The notes: generated from the sequence alone by a model not told the origin. 64,000 bases of DNA from Bacteroidota bacterium (GCA_020162035.1 JAIUNM010000004.1:62001-126000); one strand, 5' to 3'; shown: positions 51,070-60,551, counted from the first letter of the stretch. Numbers and translations are program-made.

Positions 51070-51116
51070 CAAATTTAAACTTAATTTAAAAACCAAAATA
51101 TTTATTATTAAATTTG
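51070..51116. promoter_or_regulatory. Divergent -7 boxes for ftcD and the 51121 gene
   Basis: TAAATTTG on the minus strand (51070-51077) faces ftcD, with a TTTG 16 bases upstream (51094-51097). TAAATTTG on the plus strand (51109-51116) ends four bases before the ATG at 51121. Confidence 0.5.
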
Positions 51117-51120
51117 ATTT

Positions 51121-51672
51121 ATGCCTAAATTAATTTTAGTTTTTTGTTTTATAATATTATGCGAAAATGTAAAAACACAAAACGATACGGTTAATAAAAA
51201 GGTTACAAATGTTTTTATTTCGGCGGGTTTACATGCTGGCTTTTTTAGTTTAACAGGCATAGCTGCTCCTCCAGCACAAATTCAAGTAGATGTTAATGTT
51301 ATAAATAATTTTTTTATGGGTGCGGGTTATTCTTATGATAAATATAGCGCAAGTAATTTCTTTTTATTATACAGACCAAATGAATCAACTCGTCATAATA
51401 TAAGAATGAGAATATATAGTTATTTTGGAAATTATAAAAAACCAATAATGGCTTATTCTGGCTGCTCTATGGGTTTATCAATATGGAATTATAACAATAG
51501 TAATTTATACTCAATAAATTATTCTATTTTAACCACAAAAAATTATTTACTTCCTTCGTTTCAAATTTTTTTTGGATTAAAAAGCACCATTTACAAAAAC
51601 ATATTTAATATTTCAGAAATTAGTTTTGGTTCTCCCTACTTTATGCAAACCTCTTTTGGATATAAATTTTAA
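51121..51672 (+). CDS. Small outer-membrane beta-barrel-like protein
   Basis: 183 residues: signal peptide (about 1-16), then alternating hydrophobic/polar strands such as VFISAGLHAGFFSLTG, NFFMGAGYSYDKYSASNFFLLYRP, RHNIRMRIYSYFG, MAYSGCSMGLSIWNY and YFMQTSFGYKF, with a terminal Phe as in many outer-membrane barrels. About eight strands are plausible. No family named. It is divergent from ftcD and followed by a 130-base gap before moxR, so it probably stands alone. Confidence 0.65.
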   Translation: MPKLILVFCFIILCENVKTQNDTVNKKVTNVFISAGLHAGFFSLTGIAAPPAQIQVDVNVINNFFMGAGYSYDKYSASNFFLLYRPNESTRHNIRMRIYSYFGNYKKPIMAYSGCSMGLSIWNYNNSNLYSINYSILTTKNYLLPSFQIFFGLKSTIYKNIFNISEISFGSPYFMQTSFGYKF

Positions 51673-51804
51673 AAAACAAACTGGGTTTTTAAAAAACATA
51701 ATCAATGTTAATCTATAGAAAAACTTAACAAATTTTAACGAGATAATAATTCTATAAATTGGCTTCCTATCTATCTTTACCTGCTATTCTATATCAAAAA
51801 AATT

Positions 51805-52794
51805 ATGGTAGATATTAACGAAATTAATGCTAGAATTCAAAAAGAAAGTGCTTTTATTGATTTACTAACTTTAGAAATGGATAAGGTAATTGTTGGCCAA
51901 AAACAAATGGTTGAACGATTACTTATTGGGCTTTTAAGCAATGGACACATTTTATTAGAAGGTGTACCGGGGTTAGCAAAAACACTTGCAATAAACACAT
52001 TAGCAAAATGTATTGATGCACAATTTAGTAGAGTTCAATTTACTCCTGATTTATTACCAGCCGACGTTATAGGTACTCAAATATACAATCAAAAACAAGA
52101 AGCTTTTTCAATTAGAAAAGGGCCTATTTTTGCAAACTTTGTATTAGCCGACGAAATTAATCGCGCTCCTGCAAAAGTACAATCTGCTTTACTTGAAGCT
52201 ATGCAAGAAAAACAAGTAACAATAGGCGAAGAAACTTTTAAATTACCAAATCCGTTTTTAGTTTTAGCAACACAAAACCCAGTTGAACAAGAGGGAACTT
52301 ATCCTTTACCCGAAGCACAAATGGATCGCTTTATGTTAAAGGTAGTAATTGGTTATCCAACAAAAGAAGATGAAAGAAAAATTATTCAATCTAATCTTGC
52401 CTCTGCCGGAATGCCAAAACCAAATTCAATTTTAAAACCAGATGATATTATAAAAGCACGTAGTGTAGTTAAAGATGTTTACATGGATGAAAAAATTGAA
52501 AAATACATTGTAGATATTGTTTTTGCAACACGTTTTCCTAAAGAATATAAATTAGATAAATTTTCTGGTTTAATTTCTTATGGTGGTTCGCCACGTGCAA
52601 GTATAAATTTAGCATTAGCTTCAAAAGCATATGCATTTATAAAACGAAGAGGTTATGTAATTCCAGAAGATGTTCGCGCAGTTTGTTTAGATGTTATGCG
52701 CCATAGAGTTGGATTAACCTACGAGGCAGAAGCAGAAAACATAACATCAGAACAAATTATTACAGAAATTTTAAACACAGTAGAAGTTCCTTAA
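51805..52794 (+). CDS. moxR: MoxR-family AAA+ ATPase
   Basis: 329 residues. Walker A GVPGLAKT (near 54), the IGTQIYNQKQEAFSIRKGPIF region, Walker B NFVLADEINRAPAKVQSALLEAMQE, the sensor-1 block VLATQNPVEQEGTYPLPEAQMDRFML and the lid with YGGSPRASINLALASKAYAFIKRRGYVIPEDVRA. MoxR proteins work as chaperones with VWA partners. First gene of the Bat (Bacteroides aerotolerance) operon, 42 bases before the DUF58 gene. Cytosolic. Confidence 0.96.
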   Translation: MVDINEINARIQKESAFIDLLTLEMDKVIVGQKQMVERLLIGLLSNGHILLEGVPGLAKTLAINTLAKCIDAQFSRVQFTPDLLPADVIGTQIYNQKQEAFSIRKGPIFANFVLADEINRAPAKVQSALLEAMQEKQVTIGEETFKLPNPFLVLATQNPVEQEGTYPLPEAQMDRFMLKVVIGYPTKEDERKIIQSNLASAGMPKPNSILKPDDIIKARSVVKDVYMDEKIEKYIVDIVFATRFPKEYKLDKFSGLISYGGSPRASINLALASKAYAFIKRRGYVIPEDVRAVCLDVMRHRVGLTYEAEAENITSEQIITEILNTVEVP

Positions 52795-52836
52795 TTTTTA
52801 AAACCAGATTAATTAAAATCGTTTAAGTTTATTAAA

Positions 52837-53703
52837 ATGGATACTGTAGAACTTCTTAAAAAAGTTAGAAAAATAGAAATTAAAACCCGTGGTTTAAGTA
52901 GTCAAATTTTTTCTGGCGAATACCATAGTGCTTTTAAAGGGCGTGGTATGGCTTTTTCTGAAGTTAGAGAATATACACCAGGAGATGATGTAAGAACTAT
53001 TGATTGGAATGTTACTGCAAGATTTAACACACCTTTTGTAAAAGTTTTTGAAGAAGAAAGAGAATTAAGCGTTGTATTACTAGTTGATGTTAGCGCAAGC
53101 GGTTTGTTTGGAACAAATAAACAATTAAAAAAAGATTTAATTACCGAACTGTGCGCTGTTATTGCTTTTTCAGCATCAACCAACAACGATAAAATTGGTA
53201 TAATTTTCTTTTCAGATAAAATAGAAAAATTTATTCCACCAAAAAAAGGAAAATCACATGTGCTTAGAATTATTAGAGAATTAATTGAGTTTAAACCAAA
53301 AAGCACTAAAACTGATATTGAAGTTCCATTAAAATACCTTACAAATGTTATTAAAAAACGAAGTATTGTTTTTTTATTAAGTGATTTTTACTCTAAAGTA
53401 AATTATAAAGATGCTTTAAAAATTGCTAATAAAAAACATGATGTTGTTACGTTAAGAGTAATTGATAAAACAGAACAACATATCCCAGAAATTGGTTTAA
53501 TTAAGTTAAAAGATAATGAAACAGGAGAGATTTTGTGGGTTGATAGCAGTAGTAAAAATTTTCAAAAAGAATTTAAAGTAACTCAATTAAAATTTGACGC
53601 AGAATTAAAAGATATTTTTAGTAGAAGTGGCGTTGATACTACAAACATTTATACAGGAGAAAGTTATATTAAACCTTTAATGAATTTATTTAAAAAGCGT
53701 TAA
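52837..53703 (+). CDS. DUF58 protein with degenerate VWA fold, Bat operon
   Basis: 288 residues. The DUF58 block is FSGEYHSAFKGRGMAFSEVREYTPGDDVRTIDWNVTARFNTPFVKVFEEERELSVVLLVDVSASGLFG, followed by a VWA-like part with DVSAS (MIDAS-like) and KIGIIFFSDKIEKFIPPKKGKSHVLRIIRELIEF. DUF58 proteins pair with MoxR ATPases. No transmembrane helix is seen, so it is cytosolic. The stop overlaps the next start by one base (TAATG). Confidence 0.95.
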   Translation: MDTVELLKKVRKIEIKTRGLSSQIFSGEYHSAFKGRGMAFSEVREYTPGDDVRTIDWNVTARFNTPFVKVFEEERELSVVLLVDVSASGLFGTNKQLKKDLITELCAVIAFSASTNNDKIGIIFFSDKIEKFIPPKKGKSHVLRIIRELIEFKPKSTKTDIEVPLKYLTNVIKKRSIVFLLSDFYSKVNYKDALKIANKKHDVVTLRVIDKTEQHIPEIGLIKLKDNETGEILWVDSSSKNFQKEFKVTQLKFDAELKDIFSRSGVDTTNIYTGESYIKPLMNLFKKR

Positions 53704-54674
53704 TGAAAAGAATATTCAAATACATAGTTATTTTATATTTTATTGTTTTAAAAATAAATGCACAAAGTGTAACAGTTAATGCTGTTTTAGATTCAACAAA
53801 AATTAGAATTGGCGAACAAGTAAAACTACACCTATATGTAATGTATGATGCAAACATTACACCAAAATTAAATATTGAATGGCCACAAATTGGCGATACT
53901 ATAACCGAAAACATTGATGTAGTAAGTGTTAGTGCAATAGATACAACAATACCAGATAAAACAAATCCTGGTAGAATTCAAATGCATCAACAATTTATTA
54001 TTAGTCCTTTTGATAGCGGTTACCAAGTTATACCAGCATTTAAGTTTAAAGTAAATAATGATACAACAAATTTGCACTTAACCCCTACTCTTATGTTAGA
54101 AGTACATACGGTACCAACCGACAGTAGTTTAACTAAAACAAAAGACATAAAACCTTTATTTACTGAAGAGTTTAATTGGATTTGGTATAAAAATCATATA
54201 ATTGCTGGAAGCCTTATTTTAATTGCCATTTGTACTTTAATATTAATTTACAGATACATCCGAAAAAATAAAAAACCAATTGTTGTAATAGAAGAAGGTC
54301 CAAAAATACCTGCACATATTAAAGCATTAGAAGCTTTAGAAAAAATAAAATCAGAAAAAATATGGACAGAAGGCAAATCTAAAGAGTACTACTCGCAAAT
54401 TGCAGACACCATAAGATTATATTTGGAAGATAGATACGAAGTACCTGCACTTGAAAGTACAACTGATGAAATAATGTTTGCAATGAAAAGTCAAGTAATT
54501 GACAATTTAAGTAAAGAAAAATTACAACAAATTTTACAATTTTCTGACTTAGTAAAGTTTGCAAAAATGACACCCGTTGAACAACAAAACGAACAAATTC
54601 TTTTAAATGCTTTTGAATTTGTAAATGGAACTAAACGAGAAATTATTACCGAAAAACAAAATACAAACACTTAA
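53703..54674 (+). CDS. BatD-like membrane protein preceding batA
   Basis: 323 residues. Signal peptide (about 1-20, KINAQ), a beta-sandwich extracytoplasmic part (VTVNAVLDSTKIRIGEQVKLHLYVMYDANITPKLNIEWPQIGD), one transmembrane helix (about 163-182), then a cytoplasmic helical part that includes KALEALEKIKSEKIWTEGKSKEYYSQIADTIRLYLEDRYEVPALESTTDEI. The N-terminal and C-terminal parts resemble a short BatD. It is regularly found between DUF58 and batA in Bacteroidota. Joined to both by one-base overlaps. Confidence 0.82.
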   Translation: MKRIFKYIVILYFIVLKINAQSVTVNAVLDSTKIRIGEQVKLHLYVMYDANITPKLNIEWPQIGDTITENIDVVSVSAIDTTIPDKTNPGRIQMHQQFIISPFDSGYQVIPAFKFKVNNDTTNLHLTPTLMLEVHTVPTDSSLTKTKDIKPLFTEEFNWIWYKNHIIAGSLILIAICTLILIYRYIRKNKKPIVVIEEGPKIPAHIKALEALEKIKSEKIWTEGKSKEYYSQIADTIRLYLEDRYEVPALESTTDEIMFAMKSQVIDNLSKEKLQQILQFSDLVKFAKMTPVEQQNEQILLNAFEFVNGTKREIITEKQNTNT

Positions 54675-55684
54675 TGTTAAGCTACTTTAAAGATATTCAA
54701 TTTGCAGAAAAACATTGGTTTTGGCTTTTGTTAATAATACCAATTATGTTGTTGTGGTATTTATTAAAACTTAAAAAACAACAAGGCGAATTTAATTTTT
54801 CATCATTTCAATTAATAAAATCAATCTCATCAACCAAAAAAGCAAAATTAAGACACATACTGTTTTTATTAAGATTATTTTCAATTACACTTATTATATT
54901 AGCAATTGCAAGACCACAAAGTAGATCTAGTTGGAAAGACAATAAAAAAGAAGGAATTGATATTGTTTTAACAATGGATGTTTCGTTATCAATGCTTGCA
55001 AAAGATTTTAAACCCAATAGGTTTGAAGTTGCAAAAGATGTTATGTTAGATTTTATTGATTCTCGCCCAAACGACAGAATAGGTATGGTTTTGTTTGGAG
55101 GAGAAGCATTTACACAATGTCCATTAACAACAGACCATAAAGTACTAAAAAACATGTTTCCTCAAATTAAAGCAGGTTCGTTAGATAATGGAACTGCAAT
55201 TGGGCTTGGTTTAGCAACTGCAGTTAGTAGAATTAAAGATAGTAAAGCAAAAAGTAAAGTTATAGTTTTAATTAGCGATGGAAAAAGTAATGCAGGAGAA
55301 GTATCGCCTCTTACTGCCGGCGAATTAGCTAAAACTTATGGTTTAAGGGTGTATTGCATTGGTATTGGCTCAAAAGGTAAAGCATTACAACCTGTTGGAA
55401 TGTATGCTCCAGGCGAATACGAATACGATTATGTAGATGTTGATATTGATGAAGATGTAATGAAAGAAATTAGCAATCAAACAGGTGGTAAATATTTTAG
55501 AGCAACAGATAAGGTTAGTTTACAAGAAACCTATGGTGAAATTGATAAAATGGAAAAAACCATTATTAGCGAAAAAAGTTTTACAAACAAATCAGAACAT
55601 TTTTTACCACTAGTAATTGCTGCAGCAATTTTACTTTTTGTAGAATTTATATTAAAATTTACACTATTTAAAAATGTACCTTAA
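54674..55684 (+). CDS. batA: BatA, membrane-anchored VWA protein
   Basis: 336 residues. Two N-terminal transmembrane helices (about 15-32 and 61-79), a VWA domain with the MIDAS motif at Asp102-Ser104-Ser106 (TMDVSLSML), GGEAFTQCPLTTDHK (Thr), LISDGKSNAG (Asp), and a last helix (about 312-332). VWA Bat proteins are linked to aerotolerance in Bacteroides and to stress in Francisella; the exact reaction is unknown. One-base overlaps with neighbours on both sides. Confidence 0.95.
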   Translation: MLSYFKDIQFAEKHWFWLLLIIPIMLLWYLLKLKKQQGEFNFSSFQLIKSISSTKKAKLRHILFLLRLFSITLIILAIARPQSRSSWKDNKKEGIDIVLTMDVSLSMLAKDFKPNRFEVAKDVMLDFIDSRPNDRIGMVLFGGEAFTQCPLTTDHKVLKNMFPQIKAGSLDNGTAIGLGLATAVSRIKDSKAKSKVIVLISDGKSNAGEVSPLTAGELAKTYGLRVYCIGIGSKGKALQPVGMYAPGEYEYDYVDVDIDEDVMKEISNQTGGKYFRATDKVSLQETYGEIDKMEKTIISEKSFTNKSEHFLPLVIAAAILLFVEFILKFTLFKNVP

Positions 55685-57438
55685 TGTATAAATTTCAAAA
55701 CATATTGTTTTTTTATGGATTAATTGCATTACCAATTTTTCTTTCTTTATTTTTTATTTATAAACTAAATAAAAAGAAAAAATTAAAATTATTAGGTGAC
55801 TTAACTTTAATAAATTATTTAACACCATATATTAGTAAACGAAAACAAACTATTAAAGTAATTTTATTTTGTTTGGCTTTTGCATCTTTAATAATTGCAA
55901 TGTGTAATTTACAAACAGGCAGCAAACTTACCGAAGTTAAAAGAGAAGGCGCAGATATAATTGTTTGTTTAGATGTGAGTAATAGTATGTTGGCGCAAGA
56001 CTTAAGCCCAAACAGATTAACACGTGCTAAATATGCATTAGAAAAAATGATTGATAATTTACAAGGCGATAGATTAGGATTGGTTGTTTTTGCAGGCGAA
56101 GCTTATGTGCAATTACCTATTACAACAGATTATTCTGCAGCTAAATTATTTTTACAATCAATTAATCCAGGTATAGTACCCGTTCAAGGAACAAATTTAG
56201 CTGCAGCAATTGAAAAAGCATCTGAATCATTTTCGAGCGACGAAGGTAAAAATAGAGCTATTATAATTATTTCTGATGGTGAGGATCATGAACCAGAAGC
56301 TATAGAAAAAGCAAAAGAAGCTTATGATAAAGGGATAATGATAAATACTATTGGGGTTGGAAGCTTAAACGGTGTTCCTATTCCTTTGGTAGAAGATGGT
56401 GTAATTAAAGGTTATAGAAAAGATAAAAGTGGGCAAACTGTTGTAACAAAATTAAACCCAGCAGCATTAAAAGAAATTGCTGCCGCTGCAAATGGGGTTT
56501 ATGTTCAAGCGAGCCAAGCAGATATAGGATTAAGTGCGGTATTTGATAAAATATCTCAATTAGAAAAAAGTCAAATAGAAAACAAAATGTACACAGATTA
56601 TGAAGATCAATTTCAATGGTTTTTAGCTTTAAGTTTATTATTATTTTTAATTGAATTTTTAATATCAGAAAGGGTAAGTGAATGGCTTAAAAAATTAAAT
56701 TTATTTGGGCAAAAAAACATTACAACAATTCTATTAATCGCAATTTCATTTATTTCTAATGCTCAAAACGACTCTAAATTAATTTATGAAGGCAATAAAC
56801 ATTATTACGATAGTAGTTATACTGTAGCAGAATTAAGGTATAAAGAATCGTTGAAAGAAAATCCAATGAATGCAAAAGCAAAATACAATTTAGGAAACAC
56901 ACAGTATAAAATTGCAAATGCACTTAAAAAGTCTAAACCAGACCCATCATTAAAATCAAAAATTACGCCAGATTCTATGGCAAACATGTTATTAGATGAA
57001 GCTGCAAACAATTACGCTCAAGTTGCAAATGCTATTTCTAATAAAGACACTTTACATCAGATATGGCACAACATTGGTAATTGTTATTTACAACAAAAAA
57101 AATACGAAGAAGCAATTAATGCTTATAAAAAATCTTTAAAATTAAACCCTAAAGATGAAGAAACGAGATATAATTTAGCTTACGCTTTAAAAAACAGACC
57201 TCCTAAACAAAAAAATGGTGGCGGTGGACAAAATAACCAACAACAAAATAAAAAAGAAGAGGATAAAGAAAATAAAGATCAAAAACAAAATAATGCTCAG
57301 CCTCAACAAGGGCAAATGAATAAAGAACAAGCTGAACAATTATTAAAAGCTTTAATGCATAAAGAACAAAAATTACAAAATAAGAGAAAACAAAAACAAG
57401 AAGATGCTTTAAAAGCAAAACCTGAAAAAGATTGGTAA
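55684..57438 (+). CDS. batB: BatB-BatC fusion: VWA domain plus TPR domain
   Basis: 584 residues in one uninterrupted frame. Residues 1-330 are BatB: helices near 6-26 and 57-75, a VWA domain with Asp97-Ser99-Ser101 (CLDVSNSML), GEAYVQLPITTDYSAAK, IIIISDGEDHEPEA and a helix at 309-327. Residues 345-361 (NITTILLIAISFISNAQ) look like a signal peptide with a terminal Ala-Gln, and the rest is BatC-like with TPRs (about 363-505) and a Lys/Gln/Asn-rich tail. The internal signal-like segment shows fusion of once separate genes and may serve as a membrane helix. Eleven bases before batD. Confidence 0.92.
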   Translation: MYKFQNILFFYGLIALPIFLSLFFIYKLNKKKKLKLLGDLTLINYLTPYISKRKQTIKVILFCLAFASLIIAMCNLQTGSKLTEVKREGADIIVCLDVSNSMLAQDLSPNRLTRAKYALEKMIDNLQGDRLGLVVFAGEAYVQLPITTDYSAAKLFLQSINPGIVPVQGTNLAAAIEKASESFSSDEGKNRAIIIISDGEDHEPEAIEKAKEAYDKGIMINTIGVGSLNGVPIPLVEDGVIKGYRKDKSGQTVVTKLNPAALKEIAAAANGVYVQASQADIGLSAVFDKISQLEKSQIENKMYTDYEDQFQWFLALSLLLFLIEFLISERVSEWLKKLNLFGQKNITTILLIAISFISNAQNDSKLIYEGNKHYYDSSYTVAELRYKESLKENPMNAKAKYNLGNTQYKIANALKKSKPDPSLKSKITPDSMANMLLDEAANNYAQVANAISNKDTLHQIWHNIGNCYLQQKKYEEAINAYKKSLKLNPKDEETRYNLAYALKNRPPKQKNGGGGQNNQQQNKKEEDKENKDQKQNNAQPQQGQMNKEQAEQLLKALMHKEQKLQNKRKQKQEDALKAKPEKDW

Positions 57439-57448
57439 ATTAATAAAA

Positions 57449-59218
57449 ATGAAAAAAATTATACTTTATATTTTATTTATTTTCGGCTTTTACAGTTTAA
57501 AATCTCAAATTGTAGAAGCACAAGTTAGCTCAAAACAAGTGCAAGTTGGTACACCTTTTGAATATGTTATAATAATTAAAACAAATGCAAATAGTTATAC
57601 GCCACCAAACTTTAAAGATTTTGATGTTGTTGGAGGGCCAAACCAAAGCCAAAGCACACAATATGTTAATGGAGTTGTTTCTTCACAATTAACCTTATCT
57701 TGGTACTTAGCTGCTAAAAAAGAAGGTAAATTAATTATACCATCAGCAATTGTAACAGTTGGAAATCAAAAACTAGAAACTGAAGCTATTACCATTGAAT
57801 GTTTAAAAGGTGCAACATCAACAACCAACAATAAAACAGATGGCAATACTTCAAAAGCAGATGGTGCTGATGTATTTATTAAAACAACTATAAGTAAAGC
57901 TAAATGTATAGTTGGAGAGCAAGTAACAATTAGTCAAAAAATATATTCTCGTCATCAAATTGTAGGTTTTCAAAAATTTGAACCACCAAGTTATAATGGA
58001 TTTTTTGTTCAAAATCAAGAAATTAATAATCAAGGCCAAGTAATGCAAGAAAATTTAGATGGTGTAAGATATTTCACATATGATCTTTTAAAAACTGTTT
58101 GCACTGCAAATAAGGCAGGAAAATTAAATATTGATATAACTGAAGTTGATGTTGTGGTAAGAAAACAAACTAATGCAAAGCCTAAAAATATTTGGGAACA
58201 ATTTTTTGGCGGTGGCGGTTATGAAGATGTACCTGTTAAAACAAAAAGTAAACCAGTTAATATTGAAGTAATTGATTTACCAAACGAAGGAAAACCAGCC
58301 TCGTATAATGGAGCAGTTGGTAATTTTAATTTTAAAGTAGAAGCAAGCAGAACAGAAGTTAAAGCTAATGATGCTTTTAACTTAAAACTTATTGTTTCTG
58401 GTAATGGAAATTTGAAATTAGTTGATATTCCTAAACCTCAACTCCCAGAAAGTTTTGAAAGTTACGACCCAAAAATAACTGAAAATGGCAATACAAAAAC
58501 TTTTGATTATTTAATAATTCCAAGGGATGAAGGAACTTATAGTTTAAACAATATAGAGTTTAGTTATTTTAGTTTAGAAACAAAAAAATATAATACCATA
58601 AAAGCAAATCCAATTAATATTGTTGTATTACCTGCAGATGCTAATTCTTTAAATGCTACAGTTTATAATCCTGTTAATCAAGTTAAAGAAACTCAAAACG
58701 ACATTAGATACATTAAAAAAGGAAAAATTACTTTAGCGAAAGAAAATAATGAGTTTTTTAATTCATTTGCTCATATTAGTATAATTTTAATTTGTTTAAT
58801 AATATTCATAACATCTATTGTAATTAGAAAAACGTACATTAAAAACAATAGCAATTTAGCATTAGTAAAAGAGCGTAAAGCTGTAAAACTTGCAAAAAAA
58901 CAATTAATAAGCGCAGAAAAGAAAATGACTCAGAATAATAAAGATGAGTTTTATACCGAAATTTTATTTGCTTTAAATAATTATTTAAATAATAAATTAG
59001 GTATAAGTGCTGTAGATAATACAAGAGATAATATTCAACAAATTTTAATAACTAAAAAAGTAAATGAAAATAGTATATCTAGTTTAATTAAAATTTTAGA
59101 GGCTTGTGAGTATGTAAAATTTGCACCTGGTGCGGTAAGTGGCAATTTACCTGAGGTTTACCAAAATGCTATTAATATAATTACAAGTATAGAAGAACAA
59201 ATTAATAAAAAAGCATAA
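57449..59218 (+). CDS. batD: BatD, oxygen-tolerance family membrane protein
   Basis: 589 residues. Signal peptide (about 1-19), several beta-sandwich repeats (KQVQVGTPFEYVIIIKTNA, ISKAKCIVGEQVTISQKIYS, VKANDAFNLKLIVSGNGNL), including FKDFDVVGGPNQSQSTQYVNG and EGTYSLNNIEFSYFSLETKKYNTIKA, a transmembrane helix (about 438-456) and a cytoplasmic helical region. It matches the BatD (oxygen tolerance) family. Together with BatA and BatB it forms the membrane part of the complex. One-base overlap with batE. Confidence 0.95.
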   Translation: MKKIILYILFIFGFYSLKSQIVEAQVSSKQVQVGTPFEYVIIIKTNANSYTPPNFKDFDVVGGPNQSQSTQYVNGVVSSQLTLSWYLAAKKEGKLIIPSAIVTVGNQKLETEAITIECLKGATSTTNNKTDGNTSKADGADVFIKTTISKAKCIVGEQVTISQKIYSRHQIVGFQKFEPPSYNGFFVQNQEINNQGQVMQENLDGVRYFTYDLLKTVCTANKAGKLNIDITEVDVVVRKQTNAKPKNIWEQFFGGGGYEDVPVKTKSKPVNIEVIDLPNEGKPASYNGAVGNFNFKVEASRTEVKANDAFNLKLIVSGNGNLKLVDIPKPQLPESFESYDPKITENGNTKTFDYLIIPRDEGTYSLNNIEFSYFSLETKKYNTIKANPINIVVLPADANSLNATVYNPVNQVKETQNDIRYIKKGKITLAKENNEFFNSFAHISIILICLIIFITSIVIRKTYIKNNSNLALVKERKAVKLAKKQLISAEKKMTQNNKDEFYTEILFALNNYLNNKLGISAVDNTRDNIQQILITKKVNENSISSLIKILEACEYVKFAPGAVSGNLPEVYQNAINIITSIEEQINKKA

Positions 59219-59961
59219 TGAAAATAAAACTAACCATATTATTTATTTGTTTGCTTAATTTAATTAATGCTAACCCTATTGTAATTGAAGCGGAAAAAGC
59301 ATATGATAATAAAAATTACAAATTAGCAATTGAAAAATATGAGCAATTAATTAACGAAGGGTTTAAATCATCTGAATTGTATTATAATACAGGCAATTCA
59401 TATTTTAGAAATAAAAATTTAGGAAAAGCAATTTATTATTATGAATTAGCAAGAAAAATAAACCCTAACGATGAAGATATTCGTATTAATTTAGGTATTG
59501 CAAATTCACAAACAATTGATAAAATTGAAACTAAAGAAAATTTTTTTATAAATGCAGTAAAAACAAATGTTTTGCAAAGTATTTCTACAACTTCGTGGGC
59601 TTGGTTAACTATATTATTTATAGCTCTGTCTTTACTTGTTTACTTTTTATTTTATAACTTTAACAGTACTGCTTTTAAACGCATTTCATTTATAATTGCT
59701 TCTTTCTTTTTAATATCATTTTTTATAACTTACTTTTTAGGATATGCTGCTTTAAATTCTAAAATTGAAAATAAATTTGCAATTATTTTATCAGCACAAG
59801 TTAATGTAACTAACGAACCTAACACTGTTGCAACAAATAAATTCACATTACACGAAGGAACCAAGGTTAAAGTAGTAGAAAGTAATGGAGATTGGGTTTT
59901 AATTAAATTAGAAAACGGAAATGAAGGTTGGTTAAAATTAAAAGATGTTGGAATAATTTAA
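59218..59961 (+). CDS. batE: BatE, TPR plus SH3 membrane protein
   Basis: 247 residues. Signal peptide (about 1-18), TPR units (about 22-100) with EAEKAYDNKNYKLAIEKYEQLINEGFKSSELYYNTGNSYF, two transmembrane helices (about 121-140 and 149-170), and an SH3-like domain (about 185-247) with LHEGTKVKVVESNGDWVLIKLENGNEGWLKLKDVGII. Last gene of the Bat operon; the stop overlaps that of the convergent sugar transferase by four bases, with no visible terminator. Confidence 0.93.
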   Translation: MKIKLTILFICLLNLINANPIVIEAEKAYDNKNYKLAIEKYEQLINEGFKSSELYYNTGNSYFRNKNLGKAIYYYELARKINPNDEDIRINLGIANSQTIDKIETKENFFINAVKTNVLQSISTTSWAWLTILFIALSLLVYFLFYNFNSTAFKRISFIIASFFLISFFITYFLGYAALNSKIENKFAIILSAQVNVTNEPNTVATNKFTLHEGTKVKVVESNGDWVLIKLENGNEGWLKLKDVGII

Positions 59962-60551
59962 TTTTTAAATATTCTTTTAATAGTATTAAAAATAATTTTA
60001 ATATCTGTAAATAAACCGGCCTCTAAAATGTATTTTTCGTTTAATTTTAATTTTGCCGGCATAACTTCATTAATATAGGTTTTTTCAGGGTCTTTTGATT
60101 TGGCTAATAATTCATTTTCTTCAAAATACTCTAAACTGGCATAATCAGTTAATCCAGGTTTTACTAATAATATTTTTTTTTGTGATTCATTATACAAATC
60201 AACATACTTTCTTACTTCTGGTCTAGGGCCAACCAAACTCATTGATCCTAAAAATACATTAAGTAATTGAGGCAATTCATCTAATTTATATTTTCTTAAA
60301 CTATATCCAACTTTTGTTATTCTAGGGTCCCTTCCGCCAACTGTTAGTAATCCTTTTTTATCAGAATTTAAATACATAGTTCTAAATTTAAATAATTTAA
60401 AATCTTTATCATTTTTACCAACACGAGATTGAAGGAAAAATGCTCCACCTCTTGATTCGAAAATGATTAAAAAGTAAATAATAACAAATACAGGTAAAAG
60501 CAAAACTAATCCTATAAACGAACAAACTATATCAAAAACTCTTTTTAACAT
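59958..60551 (-). CDS. Bacterial sugar transferase (undecaprenyl-phosphate sugar phosphotransferase family)
   Basis: 197 residues, the short PglC/WcaJ-catalytic-core form. N-terminal membrane segment (about 5-28), then GAFFLQSRVGKNDKDFKLFKFRTMY, GGRDPRITKVGYSLRKYKLDELPQLLNVFLGSMSLVGPRPEV and LVKPGLTDYASLEYFEENELL, with the catalytic Asp-Glu pair in KLDELPQL. It puts the first sugar phosphate on the lipid carrier for a surface glycan. Overlaps the aminotransferase gene by seven bases, so they probably work together, as in PglE-PglC pairs. Which sugar is used is not known. Confidence 0.92.
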   Translation of the reverse strand: MLKRVFDIVCSFIGLVLLLPVFVIIYFLIIFESRGGAFFLQSRVGKNDKDFKLFKFRTMYLNSDKKGLLTVGGRDPRITKVGYSLRKYKLDELPQLLNVFLGSMSLVGPRPEVRKYVDLYNESQKKILLVKPGLTDYASLEYFEENELLAKSKDPEKTYINEVMPAKLKLNEKYILEAGLFTDIKIIFNTIKRIFKN

